From the NCBI RefSeq assembly GCF_002261345.1, contig NZ_NEVT01000004.1:1-64000 (forward strand): a DNA stretch of 64,000 nt, in the 5' to 3' direction. The number at the start of each line of letters is the position of its first letter. Position 1 is the first letter of the stretch. Shown in pieces: positions 46,223 to 57,563 of this stretch. This DNA is from Bordetella genomosp. 2. GTDB taxonomy: Bacteria > Pseudomonadota > Gammaproteobacteria > Burkholderiales > Burkholderiaceae_B. The notes under the pieces are model-generated. The model ran no database searches. It was not told the origin of the DNA and was given only the letters and a program-made list of their open reading frames with translations. The translations under genes and the position numbers were made by a program.

Positions 46223-47653
46223 TCAGGCGTCGCGCGTGACGCGCAGGATTTCCTCGGGCGAGGTGGCGCCCGCCTCGACCCAGCGCTGGCCGTCGTCGCG
46301 CAGCGTGCGCATGCCCCCGCGCAGGGCCTGGGCGCGCAAGGCCTGTTCGTCGCGCCCCTCGTGGATCAGGCGCCGCACGTCCTCGTCCACCGTGAACAGC
46401 TCGTGGATGCCGGAGCGGCCGCTATAGCCAGTGTGATTGCACGCCGGGCAGCCCACCGGGCGGTAGACCACGCGCCCGTCCGGCAAGGTATCCGGCCGGC
46501 GGCATTCGTGGCATAGCTGCCGCACCAGGCGCTGGGCCAGCACGCCCAGCAGCGACGAGGCGAGCAGGAACGGCTCGACGCCCATGTCCACCAGCCGCGT
46601 GACGGCCGAGGTGGCGTCGTTGGTGTGCAGCGTGGCCAGCACCAAGTGCCCGGTCAGCGAGGCCTGCACCGCGATCTGCGCGGTTTCCAGGTCGCGGATC
46701 TCGCCGATCATGATCACGTCCGGATCCTGCCGCAGGATGGCCCGCAGGGCCAGCGCGAAGGTCATGTCGATCTTGGCGTTGACCTGCGTCTGGCTGATGC
46801 CGGGCAGGTCGTACTCGATCGGGTCTTCGACGGTAAGGATGTTGGTGGTCGAGGCGTCCAGGCGCGACAGCGCCGCGTACAGCGTGGTGGTCTTGCCGCT
46901 GCCGGTCGGGCCGGTCACCAGCACGATGCCGTGCGGCTGGCGGATCAGGCTGTCGAGCTGGGTCAGCACCGCCGGGCTCATGCCGAGCTTCTCCAGTTGC
47001 AGGCGCCCTGCCTCCTTGTCGAGCAGGCGCAGCACGGCGCGCTCGCCATGGCCGGTGGGCAGCGTCGACACCCGCACGTCGATGGGCCGCCCGCCCACCC
47101 GCAGGGCGATGCGGCCGTCCTGCGGCAGGCGCTTCTCGGCGATGTCCAGATTGGCCATGATCTTGATGCGCGAAATCAGCGCCGAGTGCAGCGCCTTGCG
47201 CGGGCTGACCACGTCGCGCAGCACGCCGTCGACCCGGTAGCGCACCACCGAATGGGTCTCGTACGGTTCGATATGCATGTCGCTGGCGCCATCGCGCGCG
47301 GCCTGCGCGAACAGCGCGTTGATCATGCGGATCACCGGCGCGTCGTCCTGCGTCTCCAGCAGGTCGGCCACTTCGGGGATGTCCTGCAGGAGCCGGTCCA
47401 GGTCGATCTCGTTCTCGGCCACGCCCATGACGGAAGCGGCGTCGGCGGTATCGCTGTAGGCGGCGTTGAGCAGCGTCTCGAGCTGCTCGTCGTCCACCTG
47501 CGTGACGGGCACTTCGCCATGGCAGCGCCTGATCTCGCGGATCGCCCAGGCCGGCGTGCGCGCGCTGACGGTCAGCTGCGAGGCCCCGGGCCGCAACAGC
47601 AGCACGGCCCGCTGCGCGCGGGCCCAGGCGAACGGCAGCGGGTAGGCGTTCAC
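46223..47653 (-). CDS. gspE: Type II secretion ATPase GspE
   Basis: 476 residues. Walker A GPTGSGKTT at about 253, Asp and His boxes (TVEDPIEYDLPGISQTQVN, ATLHTNDATSA), Walker B MIGEIRDLETAQIA, and a zinc tetracysteine module (CHECRRP ... GCPACNHTGY). It energises pseudopilus assembly at the inner membrane with GspL. It starts at a GTG overlapping the gspD stop (GTGA), on the strand opposite to the other inner-membrane components. Confidence 0.95.
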   Translation of the reverse strand: MNAYPLPFAWARAQRAVLLLRPGASQLTVSARTPAWAIREIRRCHGEVPVTQVDDEQLETLLNAAYSDTADAASVMGVAENEIDLDRLLQDIPEVADLLETQDDAPVIRMINALFAQAARDGASDMHIEPYETHSVVRYRVDGVLRDVVSPRKALHSALISRIKIMANLDIAEKRLPQDGRIALRVGGRPIDVRVSTLPTGHGERAVLRLLDKEAGRLQLEKLGMSPAVLTQLDSLIRQPHGIVLVTGPTGSGKTTTLYAALSRLDASTTNILTVEDPIEYDLPGISQTQVNAKIDMTFALALRAILRQDPDVIMIGEIRDLETAQIAVQASLTGHLVLATLHTNDATSAVTRLVDMGVEPFLLASSLLGVLAQRLVRQLCHECRRPDTLPDGRVVYRPVGCPACNHTGYSGRSGIHELFTVDEDVRRLIHEGRDEQALRAQALRGGMRTLRDDGQRWVEAGATSPEEILRVTRDA

Positions 47654-50253
47654 AGGTGGGTCACCAGTTCGGCCCGGTAGCCCAGCTCCCTGAGCAGCGC
47701 CACGGCCGTATCGACGGTGGCGGCGTCGCGCGCCACATCGGAGCGCACCACGAAGCCCTGCCCGCCCGGCCCCACCTGCACATAGGCGCTCAGGCCGCTG
47801 ATGCGCACGCGCTGGGCGATGCGGTCGGCCTCGGCCTGGCTTTCCACCGAGGCCACCTGCAGAATGGTGGTGTCCTGGCGCGTCTCGGCATACAGCGCGG
47901 ACGGGTCGGTGGCGATGCTGACCCCCAGCGGCAGGTTGGCGCGGATCGGCAGGCTCGGGTCGGTGCCGCCCGAGGGCTCAGGCAACTGCCGCACGCGGAA
48001 GGTCTGGGTGGTGCGCGGCGGGTCGCGGCGCATGGTCGCGGCGGCGGCCTCGGGCCGCAGGTCGTACTCGGCGCCGCCCACCGCCTGCACGCGCGCCGGC
48101 GGCAACAGCGGCGCCTGCAGGTCGGGCAGCAGCCAGTGCTTGCCGGGCTGCGCCTGGCTTTGCGCGCGGCGCATGTAGTCATAGCGGTTGAGCGTGACGT
48201 TGGCGCTGTCGCGCGCGTCGCGCACCACGTAGGGCCGCAGGAACACCATCAGGTTGCTCTTGGTGCGGCGCCGCGTGTCGTAGCGGAACAGCGCCCCCAG
48301 CACCGGAATCGAACTCAGGCCGGGCACGGCGTTGGTGGAGGTGCTGACGCTGTCTTCCAGCAAGCCGCCCAGCACGATGATCTGGCCGTCGTCGACCAGC
48401 ACGCTGGTATCGATGGCGCGCTTGTTGGTGACGAGGCCGGTGGTCTCGCTGGAACTGGCCTCGTCGATGCTGCTGACTTCCTGGTAGATGTCCAGCTTGA
48501 CCGCGCCGCCTTCGGAAATCTGCGGGCGGATGTTCAGCTTCAGGCCGATGTCCTCGCGCTCGATGGTCTGGAACGGATTGTTGCTGCCGGCGCTGCCGGA
48601 AGTCACATACTGCCCGGTGACGAACGGCACGGTCTTGCCCACCAGGATGCTGGCCGGCTCGTTGTCCAGGGTCAGCAGGTTGGGCGTCGACAGGATGTTT
48701 GCCTCGCCGCTGTTCTGCAGCGCGCGCGCCAGCACGTTGAGGTTGATCACCTGGTTGCCCAGCGCATCGACGGTGCCCTTGACCAGGCCCAGCGTCAGGC
48801 CGCGCCCCAGCGCGTCCAGGGTGGTGGCGCCGGTGCCGGCGCTGCCGATGCCGCTGCCGCCCAGGTTGGTGCCGCCGACGAAGCCGCTGCCGTCCAGGCT
48901 GCCGGCGCCGGTCATCCACTGGATGCCGAACTCGGCCGCCTTCTCCTGGCTGACCTCCACGATCAAGCTTTCCACCAGCACCTGCGCGCGGCGCTGGTCG
49001 AGCTGGTCGATCACTTCGCGCAGGCTGCGATACAGCGGCTCGGGAGCCGAGATGATCAGCGTGTTGGTAGCGGGGTCGGCCTGCACCGTGGCGCCGCCGC
49101 CGGAATATGTCACCGCCTGTCCGGCGCCGCCGTCGTCGCGCTCGATCTGCTGCTGCTGGCCGAACGAGCTGCCGCCGCCCAGGCCGCCGGACGTGCCGGA
49201 GCTCACCGGCATGCTGCTGGCGCCGCGCGTGGACGTGTTGGCGCGATTGCGCGAATTGGCTGCCGTCCCGCCACCCATGTTCGACCCGACCGCGGCGCCC
49301 TCCCCGCCCGCGCCGTTGAGGGCCTGGCTGCTCAGCAGGCCGCCGAGGACTTCGGCCATGCGCGAGGCCTGCGCATTGCGCAAGTACACCACATGCAGAT
49401 TGCCGGGCCGCGCCGATTGCGAATCCAGTTTCTCGATCAGGTCGCGGGCCAGCCTGGTGCGGGCCGGACTGCCGGCGCGCACCAGCACGCTGTTCGTGCG
49501 CGGATCGGCCACCATGGCGATGCGCTGCGTCGGATCGTTGTTCTGGGCGTCGAGCAGCTGCGTGGCCAGCGAGGCCAGGTCCGACGCCACGCCGTACTTG
49601 ACCGGCACCACGTCGGTATCGATCGCGCTGGGCACATCGACCCGCGCGATCACGCGGGCGATCCGGTCCAGGTTGTCGGCGTAGTCGGTTACGACGATGG
49701 TGTTGTTGCCCGGATATGCGTTGATGGGGTTGTTGGGCGGGACCAGCGGCCGCAGCACCGGCAGCAGGTTCGCGGCGTTCTCGTACTTGAGCGAGAACAC
49801 GCGCGTCACGACCTCGCTGCCGCGCGCTTCACGCGCGAAGTCGGCCATCGGCACCGGCGCCGGCGCGCCGCTGCGCCGCGGCGTGTCCGTCACCACGGTG
49901 CTGCCCTGCAGCTTGGCGTCGGCCTCGGGCACCACGCGCGTCACGCCGTCGACCTCGACAATGGCATAGCCCTGCATGCGCAGCGCACCCGCCAGCATGG
50001 CCAGCGCCGTATCGCGATCGACCGGGCGCCCGGACACCAGCGTGAGCTTGCCCTTGACGCGCGGATCGACCAGGTAATTGCGCTGCGTGAATAACGATAG
50101 CGCGCGCAACACCGCGGGGATATCGGTGTCGACGAAATTCAGGCTGACGCGCTGGTCGGCCGGCTGCGCTTGGGCATAGACAGGCGGCAGCGGCATCGCG
50201 GCATTCGCAACGGCGAGCAGGACAGCCAGGGTGGTTTTTCTGAGGCGGCGCAT
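47650..50253 (-). CDS. gspD: Type II secretion secretin GspD with C-terminal SPOR-like extension
   Basis: 867 residues. Signal peptide (about 1-28, cut after VYA), N0-N3 domains (about 30-410, N3 with a Gly/Ser/Gln-rich loop), then the secretin pore ending VPGLSSIPVLGALFRYDTRR and LMVFLRPYVV (about 430-700). After a Pro-rich linker the last ~75 residues (TTILQVASVESQAEADRIAQ ... LLRELGYRAELV) resemble a SPOR domain. It forms the outer-membrane channel. I choose the ATG at 50253; an in-frame TTG at 50271 is possible. It is divergent from gspF. Confidence 0.92.
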   Translation of the reverse strand: MRRLRKTTLAVLLAVANAAMPLPPVYAQAQPADQRVSLNFVDTDIPAVLRALSLFTQRNYLVDPRVKGKLTLVSGRPVDRDTALAMLAGALRMQGYAIVEVDGVTRVVPEADAKLQGSTVVTDTPRRSGAPAPVPMADFAREARGSEVVTRVFSLKYENAANLLPVLRPLVPPNNPINAYPGNNTIVVTDYADNLDRIARVIARVDVPSAIDTDVVPVKYGVASDLASLATQLLDAQNNDPTQRIAMVADPRTNSVLVRAGSPARTRLARDLIEKLDSQSARPGNLHVVYLRNAQASRMAEVLGGLLSSQALNGAGGEGAAVGSNMGGGTAANSRNRANTSTRGASSMPVSSGTSGGLGGGSSFGQQQQIERDDGGAGQAVTYSGGGATVQADPATNTLIISAPEPLYRSLREVIDQLDQRRAQVLVESLIVEVSQEKAAEFGIQWMTGAGSLDGSGFVGGTNLGGSGIGSAGTGATTLDALGRGLTLGLVKGTVDALGNQVINLNVLARALQNSGEANILSTPNLLTLDNEPASILVGKTVPFVTGQYVTSGSAGSNNPFQTIEREDIGLKLNIRPQISEGGAVKLDIYQEVSSIDEASSSETTGLVTNKRAIDTSVLVDDGQIIVLGGLLEDSVSTSTNAVPGLSSIPVLGALFRYDTRRRTKSNLMVFLRPYVVRDARDSANVTLNRYDYMRRAQSQAQPGKHWLLPDLQAPLLPPARVQAVGGAEYDLRPEAAAATMRRDPPRTTQTFRVRQLPEPSGGTDPSLPIRANLPLGVSIATDPSALYAETRQDTTILQVASVESQAEADRIAQRVRISGLSAYVQVGPGGQGFVVRSDVARDAATVDTAVALLRELGYRAELVTHL

Positions 50254-50380
50254 GAGATATGTGAACAGCAAAGGAGCAGTAAATTGCGGCCGAGTATACG
50301 GGGTACCCCTGCAACACTATCGTCATATTTCGCGGTCAATGTGGCGGCCTGGAAATCATTGAAAGCACGGGCTTTTTCGC

Positions 50381-51589
50381 ATGCCGTCGTTCCGTTACGA
50401 AGCCACCGACCTGGTGGGGAAGATCGTCCATGGCACCCTCGATGCCGAGACCGAGCGCGGCGCGCGCAACCAGTTGCGCGCCCGCGGCCTGGTGCCGCTG
50501 TCGACGGTGGCCGCGGCGTCGCGCCAGGGCGCGGGCGCCGGCATGCTGCAGCGCCGCCTGTCCGACAGCGAGCTGGCCTGGCTGACGCGCCAGCTCGCCA
50601 GCCTGCTGGCCGCGCGCCTGCCGCTGGACGCCGCGCTGAGCGCGACGCTGGAGCAGGCCGAGAGCCGCCACGTGGCGACCGCGCTAACCGGCGTGCGCGA
50701 TGAGGTGCGGGCCGGCTTCCGGCTGGCCGATGCGCTGGCGACGCGGCCGCGCGATTTTCCGGAGATCTATCGCGCGCTGGTGGCCGCCGGCGAGGAATCC
50801 GGCGACCTGGCGCAGGTGATGGAGAAACTGGCGGGCTACATCGAAGAGCGCAACGCGCTGCGCGGCAAGGTGATGACGGCGTTCATCTATCCCGCCGTGG
50901 TGGCCTGCGTATCGGTCATCATCGTCGCGTTCCTGCTGGGCTATGTGGTGCCGCAGGTCATCACCGCCTTCGACCACGCGCACCAGCAATTGCCGCTGCT
51001 GACGCGCATCATGCTGGCGCTGAGCGATTTCGTGCGCCAATGGGGCTGGGCCAGCGCCATCGGCGCGGTGGCCGCCTTCTCGCTGTGGCGCATCGCGCTG
51101 CGCGCGCCGGCGCGCCGCGAGGCCTGGCATGCGCGGCTGCTGCGGCTGCCGCTGGCGGGGCGCTTCGTGCTGGGGGTGGACGTGGCGCGCTTCGCCTCGA
51201 CGCTGGCCATCCTGAGCAGCAGCGGCGTCAGCCTGCTGGGCGCGCTGGGCGCGGCGCGCCGCACCCTGGGCAACGAACGCCTGCGCCGCGCCGTCGATGA
51301 AGCCACCGAGCGCGTGCGCGAAGGCGCGCCGCTGGCCTCGGCGCTGGCGGCGCAGAAGGTGTTTCCGTCATTGTTGATCCACCTGGTCGCCAGCGGCGAG
51401 AAGACCGGGCGCCTGCCGGAACTGCTCGAGCGCGGCGCGCAGAACCTGTCGCGCGACCTGGAGCGCCGCGCCATGGCCATGACCGCCCTGCTGGAACCGA
51501 TGCTGATCCTGCTGATGGGCGGCTTCGTGCTGCTGATCGTGCTGGCGGTGATGATGCCGATTCTGGAGATGAATCAGTTGGTGCGCTGA
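50381..51589 (+). CDS. gspF: Type II secretion inner-membrane platform protein GspF
   Basis: 402 residues. Two GspF repeats (about 65-190 and 268-390) and three membrane segments (about 165-190, 220-240 and 370-395). Motifs: LTRQLASLLAARLPLDAALS, GEESGDLAQVMEKLAGYIEE and SGEKTGRLPELLERGAQNLS. It anchors the machinery and contacts GspE and GspL. It is transcribed alone, divergent from gspD, with a 74-bp repeat array downstream. Confidence 0.95.
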   Translation: MPSFRYEATDLVGKIVHGTLDAETERGARNQLRARGLVPLSTVAAASRQGAGAGMLQRRLSDSELAWLTRQLASLLAARLPLDAALSATLEQAESRHVATALTGVRDEVRAGFRLADALATRPRDFPEIYRALVAAGEESGDLAQVMEKLAGYIEERNALRGKVMTAFIYPAVVACVSVIIVAFLLGYVVPQVITAFDHAHQQLPLLTRIMLALSDFVRQWGWASAIGAVAAFSLWRIALRAPARREAWHARLLRLPLAGRFVLGVDVARFASTLAILSSSGVSLLGALGAARRTLGNERLRRAVDEATERVREGAPLASALAAQKVFPSLLIHLVASGEKTGRLPELLERGAQNLSRDLERRAMAMTALLEPMLILLMGGFVLLIVLAVMMPILEMNQLVR

Positions 51590-51609
51590 GAGCCTGGGGG
51601 GCTGTGCGC

Positions 51610-51842
51610 GGTGTCTGACACGCAAGGTGTCAGACACCTGGGTTGCCCCACCGGCAGGTGCCGGGCCCCGCAAGTGCCCGACACCGAGGTCCCACGCAAG
51701 GTGTCAGACACCTGTGCTGCCCCACCGGCAGGTGTCAGGCTCCGCAGGTGCCCGACACCGGGGTCCCACGCAAGATGTCAGACACCTGTGCTGCCCCACC
51801 GGCAGGTGTCAGGCTCCGCAGGTGCCTGACACCGGGGTCCCC
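51610..51842. repeat. 74-bp tandem repeat array built from GGTGTCAGACACC units
   Basis: Fills most of the 316-bp gene-free gap between gspF and glnB. After a leading GGTGTCTGACACG (51610-51622), units start at 51626, 51700 and 51774 (exactly 74 bp apart; the third is about 90% complete). Each unit begins with the GGTGTCAGACACC palindrome (GATGTC in the third), contains a shared TGCCCCACCGGCAGGTG core, and holds a second hairpin of GGTGTCAGG and CCYGACACC. The unit is too long and too palindromic, and lacks unique spacers, to be CRISPR. The remaining 51843-51905 shows only GC-rich sequence. Confidence 0.9.
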
Positions 51843-51905
51843 GTGTCGGCCGGGCGATCGCCTGGCGCCGGGTCCGCCCATCCCGGCCGGGCCGTGCCGG
51901 CGCCC

Positions 51906-53919
<2,014 letters not shown>

Positions 53920-53957
53920 GGACTACGGTTCCAGATCGGTTGAATACGGACTGAAAA

Positions 53958-55313
53958 TTATCGCATGCCGGCCCCGGGGGCATCGTCCAGCACCGTCGGC
54001 CCGGCCGCGCCGTCCAGGGCGCGTTCCCGCGCCAGATCGCGCCGCAGCGCCTGGCCCAGGCCCTCGCCCATGGCGCCGATGTCGGCGCCCGAGGGCTGCT
54101 GGTACAGGCGCAGGCCCAGTTCGGGCAGGATGGCCAGCAGGTGGTCGAACACGTCGCCCTGGATGCGCTCGTACTCCACCCAGGCCGTCAGGGCGGTGAA
54201 GCAATAGACCTCGATGGGGATGCCGTCGGACTGCGGTTCCATCATGCGCACCATCATCGACATGTCCTGGCGGATCTCCGGATGCCGCTTCAGATAGGCC
54301 AGCGCATAGGCGCGGAAGGTGCCGATATTGGTCAGCCGCCGCCGGTTGGCCGGCAGCCGCGCCAGTTCTTCGTCCAGCGTGCTGTTGGTCTGCAGCAGAT
54401 CGGTCCGCTTGGCCGCCAGGTAATCGTGCAGCAGCCGGAAGCGCATCAGGCGCTCGGCCTCGTCGTCGGCCAGGAAGCGCACGCTGGTGGCGTCCACCCG
54501 CAGCGTGCGCTTGATGCGCCGCCCGCCCGACTCGAACATGTGGCGGTAGTTGCGGTAGCTCTCGGAAAACAGCTTGTAGGTGGGCACCGTGGTGACGGTG
54601 TTGTCCCAGTTCTGCACCTTGACGGTATGCAGGGCGATGTCGCGCACGAAGCCGTCGGCGTTCGACTGGGGCATCTCGATCCAGTCGCCGATGCGCAGCA
54701 TGTCGTTGGAGGTGAGCTGGGTGCTGGCCACCAGCGACAGCAGCGTGTCCTTGAACACCAGCAGCAGCACCGCCGACAGCGCGCCCAGGCCGGAGATCAT
54801 CCACAGCGGCGAGCGGTCCAGCAGTATCGACAGCACCAGCACCGTGCAGATGGCGATCAGCATCAGCTTGCCGATCTGGATGTAGCCCTTGATGGAACGC
54901 GTCTGTGCCCGCGTGGTGGCGGAATAGGTGTCCTGCCAGGCGCTCAGCACGCCGCTGGCCGCCATGAATAGGCAGATCCAGGCGGCGGCGTGGGCCAGCC
55001 GCCCCACCACGGCGGCGGCCGGCTCGACGTGCGGCACCAGGCCGATGCCCATGGACACCACGGCGAACGGCACGGCATACCAGAAGTTCTGGTAGGCGCG
55101 CCGGCGCCGCAGGGCCTTGTCCCAGTTCTCGCGGCCGGTCAGGATCAGCAGCCGGTGCGCGCAGGCCAGCACGATGCGGGCCCCGACCCACTGCGCGATC
55201 AGGGCCGCCAGCACCAGCACGCCGACGCCCAGCAGCGTCTGGCCCCAGGCATGGGTCGGCACGTATTCGCCCAGCCGCGTCACCAGGCGTTCCCATTCCC
55301 ATTCGATTGCCAA
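53958..55313 (-). CDS. MscS-family mechanosensitive channel, YbdG-like
   Basis: 451 residues. About five N-terminal membrane segments (15-185), then the MscS pore and beta domain ([44 protein letters not shown]) and a large cytoplasmic domain ([20 protein letters not shown]). It resembles E. coli YbdG/MscM. The only start that keeps the first residues is a TTG at 55313, supported by AAGGAG 8 bp upstream. It shares its upstream region with argH. Confidence 0.9.
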   Translation of the reverse strand: MAIEWEWERLVTRLGEYVPTHAWGQTLLGVGVLVLAALIAQWVGARIVLACAHRLLILTGRENWDKALRRRRAYQNFWYAVPFAVVSMGIGLVPHVEPAAAVVGRLAHAAAWICLFMAASGVLSAWQDTYSATTRAQTRSIKGYIQIGKLMLIAICTVLVLSILLDRSPLWMISGLGALSAVLLLVFKDTLLSLVASTQLTSNDMLRIGDWIEMPQSNADGFVRDIALHTVKVQNWDNTVTTVPTYKLFSESYRNYRHMFESGGRRIKRTLRVDATSVRFLADDEAERLMRFRLLHDYLAAKRTDLLQTNSTLDEELARLPANRRRLTNIGTFRAYALAYLKRHPEIRQDMSMMVRMMEPQSDGIPIEVYCFTALTAWVEYERIQGDVFDHLLAILPELGLRLYQQPSGADIGAMGEGLGQALRRDLARERALDGAAGPTVLDDAPGAGMR

Positions 55314-55429
55314 ATCCGGGCTCCTTCAGATGGCTTGCCCGAATTATCCAACAAGTGGCCCCGCCGCCGGGCGGCGCCGGATACCTGGGCGGCGCCGGGC
55401 GGTTTGCCAGCGTCGCCAGTCCCTAGCCC

Positions 55430-55445
55430 TATAATTCCGCCCATC
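55430..55445 (+). promoter_or_regulatory. argH -10 element with almost no leader
   Basis: A perfect TATAAT (55430-55435) lies 10 bp before the argH ATG (55446). A candidate -35, TTGCCA (55404-55409), is 20 bp upstream of it. No ribosome-binding site can be seen, so the transcript would be leaderless or nearly so. Confidence 0.55.
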
Positions 55446-56861
55446 ATGGCAAAAACACCCTCCTCCGACCAAAACCAGTTCGCCAACAAGGCGCAAGCCT
55501 GGTCCGCCCGGTTCTCCGAGCCGGTTTCCGAACTCGTCAAGCGCTACACGGCGTCCGTGGATTTCGACCAGCGCCTGGCGCGCCACGACATCCAGGGCTC
55601 GCTGGCGCACGCCGAAATGCTGGCGGCGCAGGGCATCATCCCGGCCCAGGACCTGGCCGACATCGAGCGCGGCATGGCCCAGATCCTGTCGGAAATCGAC
55701 GCCGGCACCTTCCAGTGGCTGCTCGACCTGGAAGACGTGCACCTGAACATCGAAAAACGCCTGGTGGAGCTGGTCGGCGACGCCGGCAAGCGCCTGCACA
55801 CCGGCCGCTCGCGCAACGACCAGGTGGCCACCGATATCCGCCTGTGGCTGCGCGCCGAGATCGACGGCCTGATCGCCCTGCTGCGCAAGCTGCGCCACGC
55901 GCTGGCCAGCGTCGCGCTGGAACACGCCGGCACCATCATGCCGGGCTTCACGCACCTGCAGGTGGCCCAGCCGGTCACCTTCGGCCACCACCTGCTGGCG
56001 TATGCCGAAATGTTCGGCCGCGACGCCGAGCGGCTGGCCGACTGCCGCAAGCGCGTCAACCGGCTGCCGCTGGGCGCCGCCGCGCTGGCCGGCACCAGCT
56101 TCCCCATCGACCGCGAACGCGTGGCCCGCACGCTGGGTTTCGACGGCGTGTGCCGCAACTCGCTGGACGCCGTGTCCGACCGCGACTTCGCCATTGAATT
56201 CTGCGCCGCCGCCGCGCTGATCATGACCCATGTGTCGCGCCTGTCCGAAGAACTGGTGCTGTGGATCAGCCCGCGCGTGGGCTTCATCGACCTGGCCGAC
56301 CGCTTCTGCACCGGCAGCTCGATCATGCCCCAGAAGAAGAACCCCGACGTGCCGGAGCTGGCGCGCGGCAAGACCGGCCGCGTCAACGGCCACCTGATGG
56401 CCCTGCTGACCCTCATGAAAGGCCAGCCGCTGGCCTACAACAAGGACAACCAGGAAGACAAGGAAGGCCTGTTCGACACGGTCGACACCCTGCGCGACAC
56501 GCTGACCATCTTCGCGGACATGGCCGCCGGCATCAAGGTCAAGGCCGACAACATGCGCGCCGCCGCGCTGCAGGGTTTCGCCACCGCCACCGACCTGGCC
56601 GACTACCTGGTCAAGCAGGGCGTGCCGTTCCGCGACGCCCACGAAGTGGTGGCCCACGCCGTGCGCGACTGCGAACAGCGCGGCTGCGACCTGGCCGACC
56701 TGCCGCTGGCCGACCTCAAGGCCTACCACCCCGGCATCGGCGACGACGTCCATGCGGTGCTGACGCTGGAAGGCTCGGTGGCGGCGCGCAAGCACGTCGG
56801 CGGCACCGCCCCGGAACGCGTGCGCGAGGAAGCGCAGCGCGTCCTGCAGGAAACCGCCTGA
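55446..56861 (+). CDS. argH: Argininosuccinate lyase
   Basis: 471 residues. [19 protein letters not shown], the catalytic loop signature [20 protein letters not shown] and [18 protein letters not shown] identify ArgH. It cleaves argininosuccinate to arginine and fumarate. The N-terminus has about 15 residues beyond E. coli ArgH. The start ATG has a consensus TATAAT only 10 bp upstream and no Shine-Dalgarno; a longer open frame upstream runs through the promoter and the neighbouring gene and is not real. Confidence 0.96.
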   Translation: MAKTPSSDQNQFANKAQAWSARFSEPVSELVKRYTASVDFDQRLARHDIQGSLAHAEMLAAQGIIPAQDLADIERGMAQILSEIDAGTFQWLLDLEDVHLNIEKRLVELVGDAGKRLHTGRSRNDQVATDIRLWLRAEIDGLIALLRKLRHALASVALEHAGTIMPGFTHLQVAQPVTFGHHLLAYAEMFGRDAERLADCRKRVNRLPLGAAALAGTSFPIDRERVARTLGFDGVCRNSLDAVSDRDFAIEFCAAAALIMTHVSRLSEELVLWISPRVGFIDLADRFCTGSSIMPQKKNPDVPELARGKTGRVNGHLMALLTLMKGQPLAYNKDNQEDKEGLFDTVDTLRDTLTIFADMAAGIKVKADNMRAAALQGFATATDLADYLVKQGVPFRDAHEVVAHAVRDCEQRGCDLADLPLADLKAYHPGIGDDVHAVLTLEGSVAARKHVGGTAPERVREEAQRVLQETA

Positions 56862-56878
56862 AGGCAGGCGGCCCCGAG

Positions 56879-56900
56879 GGACCGGGCTACTGCCCGGTCC
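56879..56900. terminator. Short hairpin between argH and the nitroreductase gene
   Basis: GGACCGGGC (56879-56887) pairs with GCCCGGTCC (56892-56900) over a 4-nt loop, overlapping the 3' end of the convergent nitroreductase gene. There is no T run. Confidence 0.45.
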
Positions 56901-57465
56901 ACTCCGTGACAAATTCCCGGTAGTCCGGCCGCTCGGCCGGCGGCACCGCGCAGGCCGGCGTGCCGATCGCCAGGAAGCCCAGGAAGCGGTAGTCCAGCGG
57001 GTCCAGCCCGAGGGCTTCCTGGACTTCCTCCAGGTAGGTGCCCATGCCGGTGCTCCAGAACGCGCCGTAGCCCAGCATGTGGGTGGCGTTCAGGATGTTC
57101 ATCACCGAGGCGCCGGTGGCCAGCAGTTGCTCCTGCTCCGGCACCTTGGGGTTGTCGTGCTCGATCTTGTGGGCCAGGCCCACGAACAGCGGCACTTCGC
57201 TCATCCACTGGCGCACCGATTTTTCCTTTTCCGGCGTCATGCGCGGGTCGCCGCTGCGCTTGACCGCGTCCAGGGCGCGGTCGGCCAGGCGGCCGATGGC
57301 CTCGCCGCGAATCAGCACGAAACGCCAGGGACGCAACTTGCCATGGTCCGGCGCGCTCATGGCGGCCTGGAAAATCTGGTCGAGCTCTTCCTGCTTGGGC
57401 GCGGGCGCGCGCAGGAACTTCATGGAACGGCGGGAAGCCAGGGCATGCAGGGGAGAAACGGTCAT
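56887..57465 (-). CDS. Nitroreductase family protein (YdjA-like)
   Basis: 192 residues. Flavin-binding N-terminus RRSMKFLRAPAPKQEELDQI, MSAPDHGKLRPWRFVLIRGE, and a C-terminal PLDYRFLGFLAIGTPA. This matches the short FMN-dependent YdjA subgroup. The substrate is unknown. It is convergent with argH and 99 bp from the metal-responsive regulator, with no evident functional link. Confidence 0.9.
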   Translation of the reverse strand: MTVSPLHALASRRSMKFLRAPAPKQEELDQIFQAAMSAPDHGKLRPWRFVLIRGEAIGRLADRALDAVKRSGDPRMTPEKEKSVRQWMSEVPLFVGLAHKIEHDNPKVPEQEQLLATGASVMNILNATHMLGYGAFWSTGMGTYLEEVQEALGLDPLDYRFLGFLAIGTPACAVPPAERPDYREFVTEWTGQ

Positions 57466-57563
57466 GGGTAAGCGTCAGCCTATTCGAGAAACATTCTCAT
57501 CATACGACAGCCCCCGCGCGGGCCGGCCCTATCCCCCCGCCCCGGCCAAGGTCTTGGCCGCGC

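Noticed and set aside
51610-51842. CRISPR array
   Set aside because: The 74-bp units are contiguous, with no unique spacers of constant length, and no cas genes are nearby.
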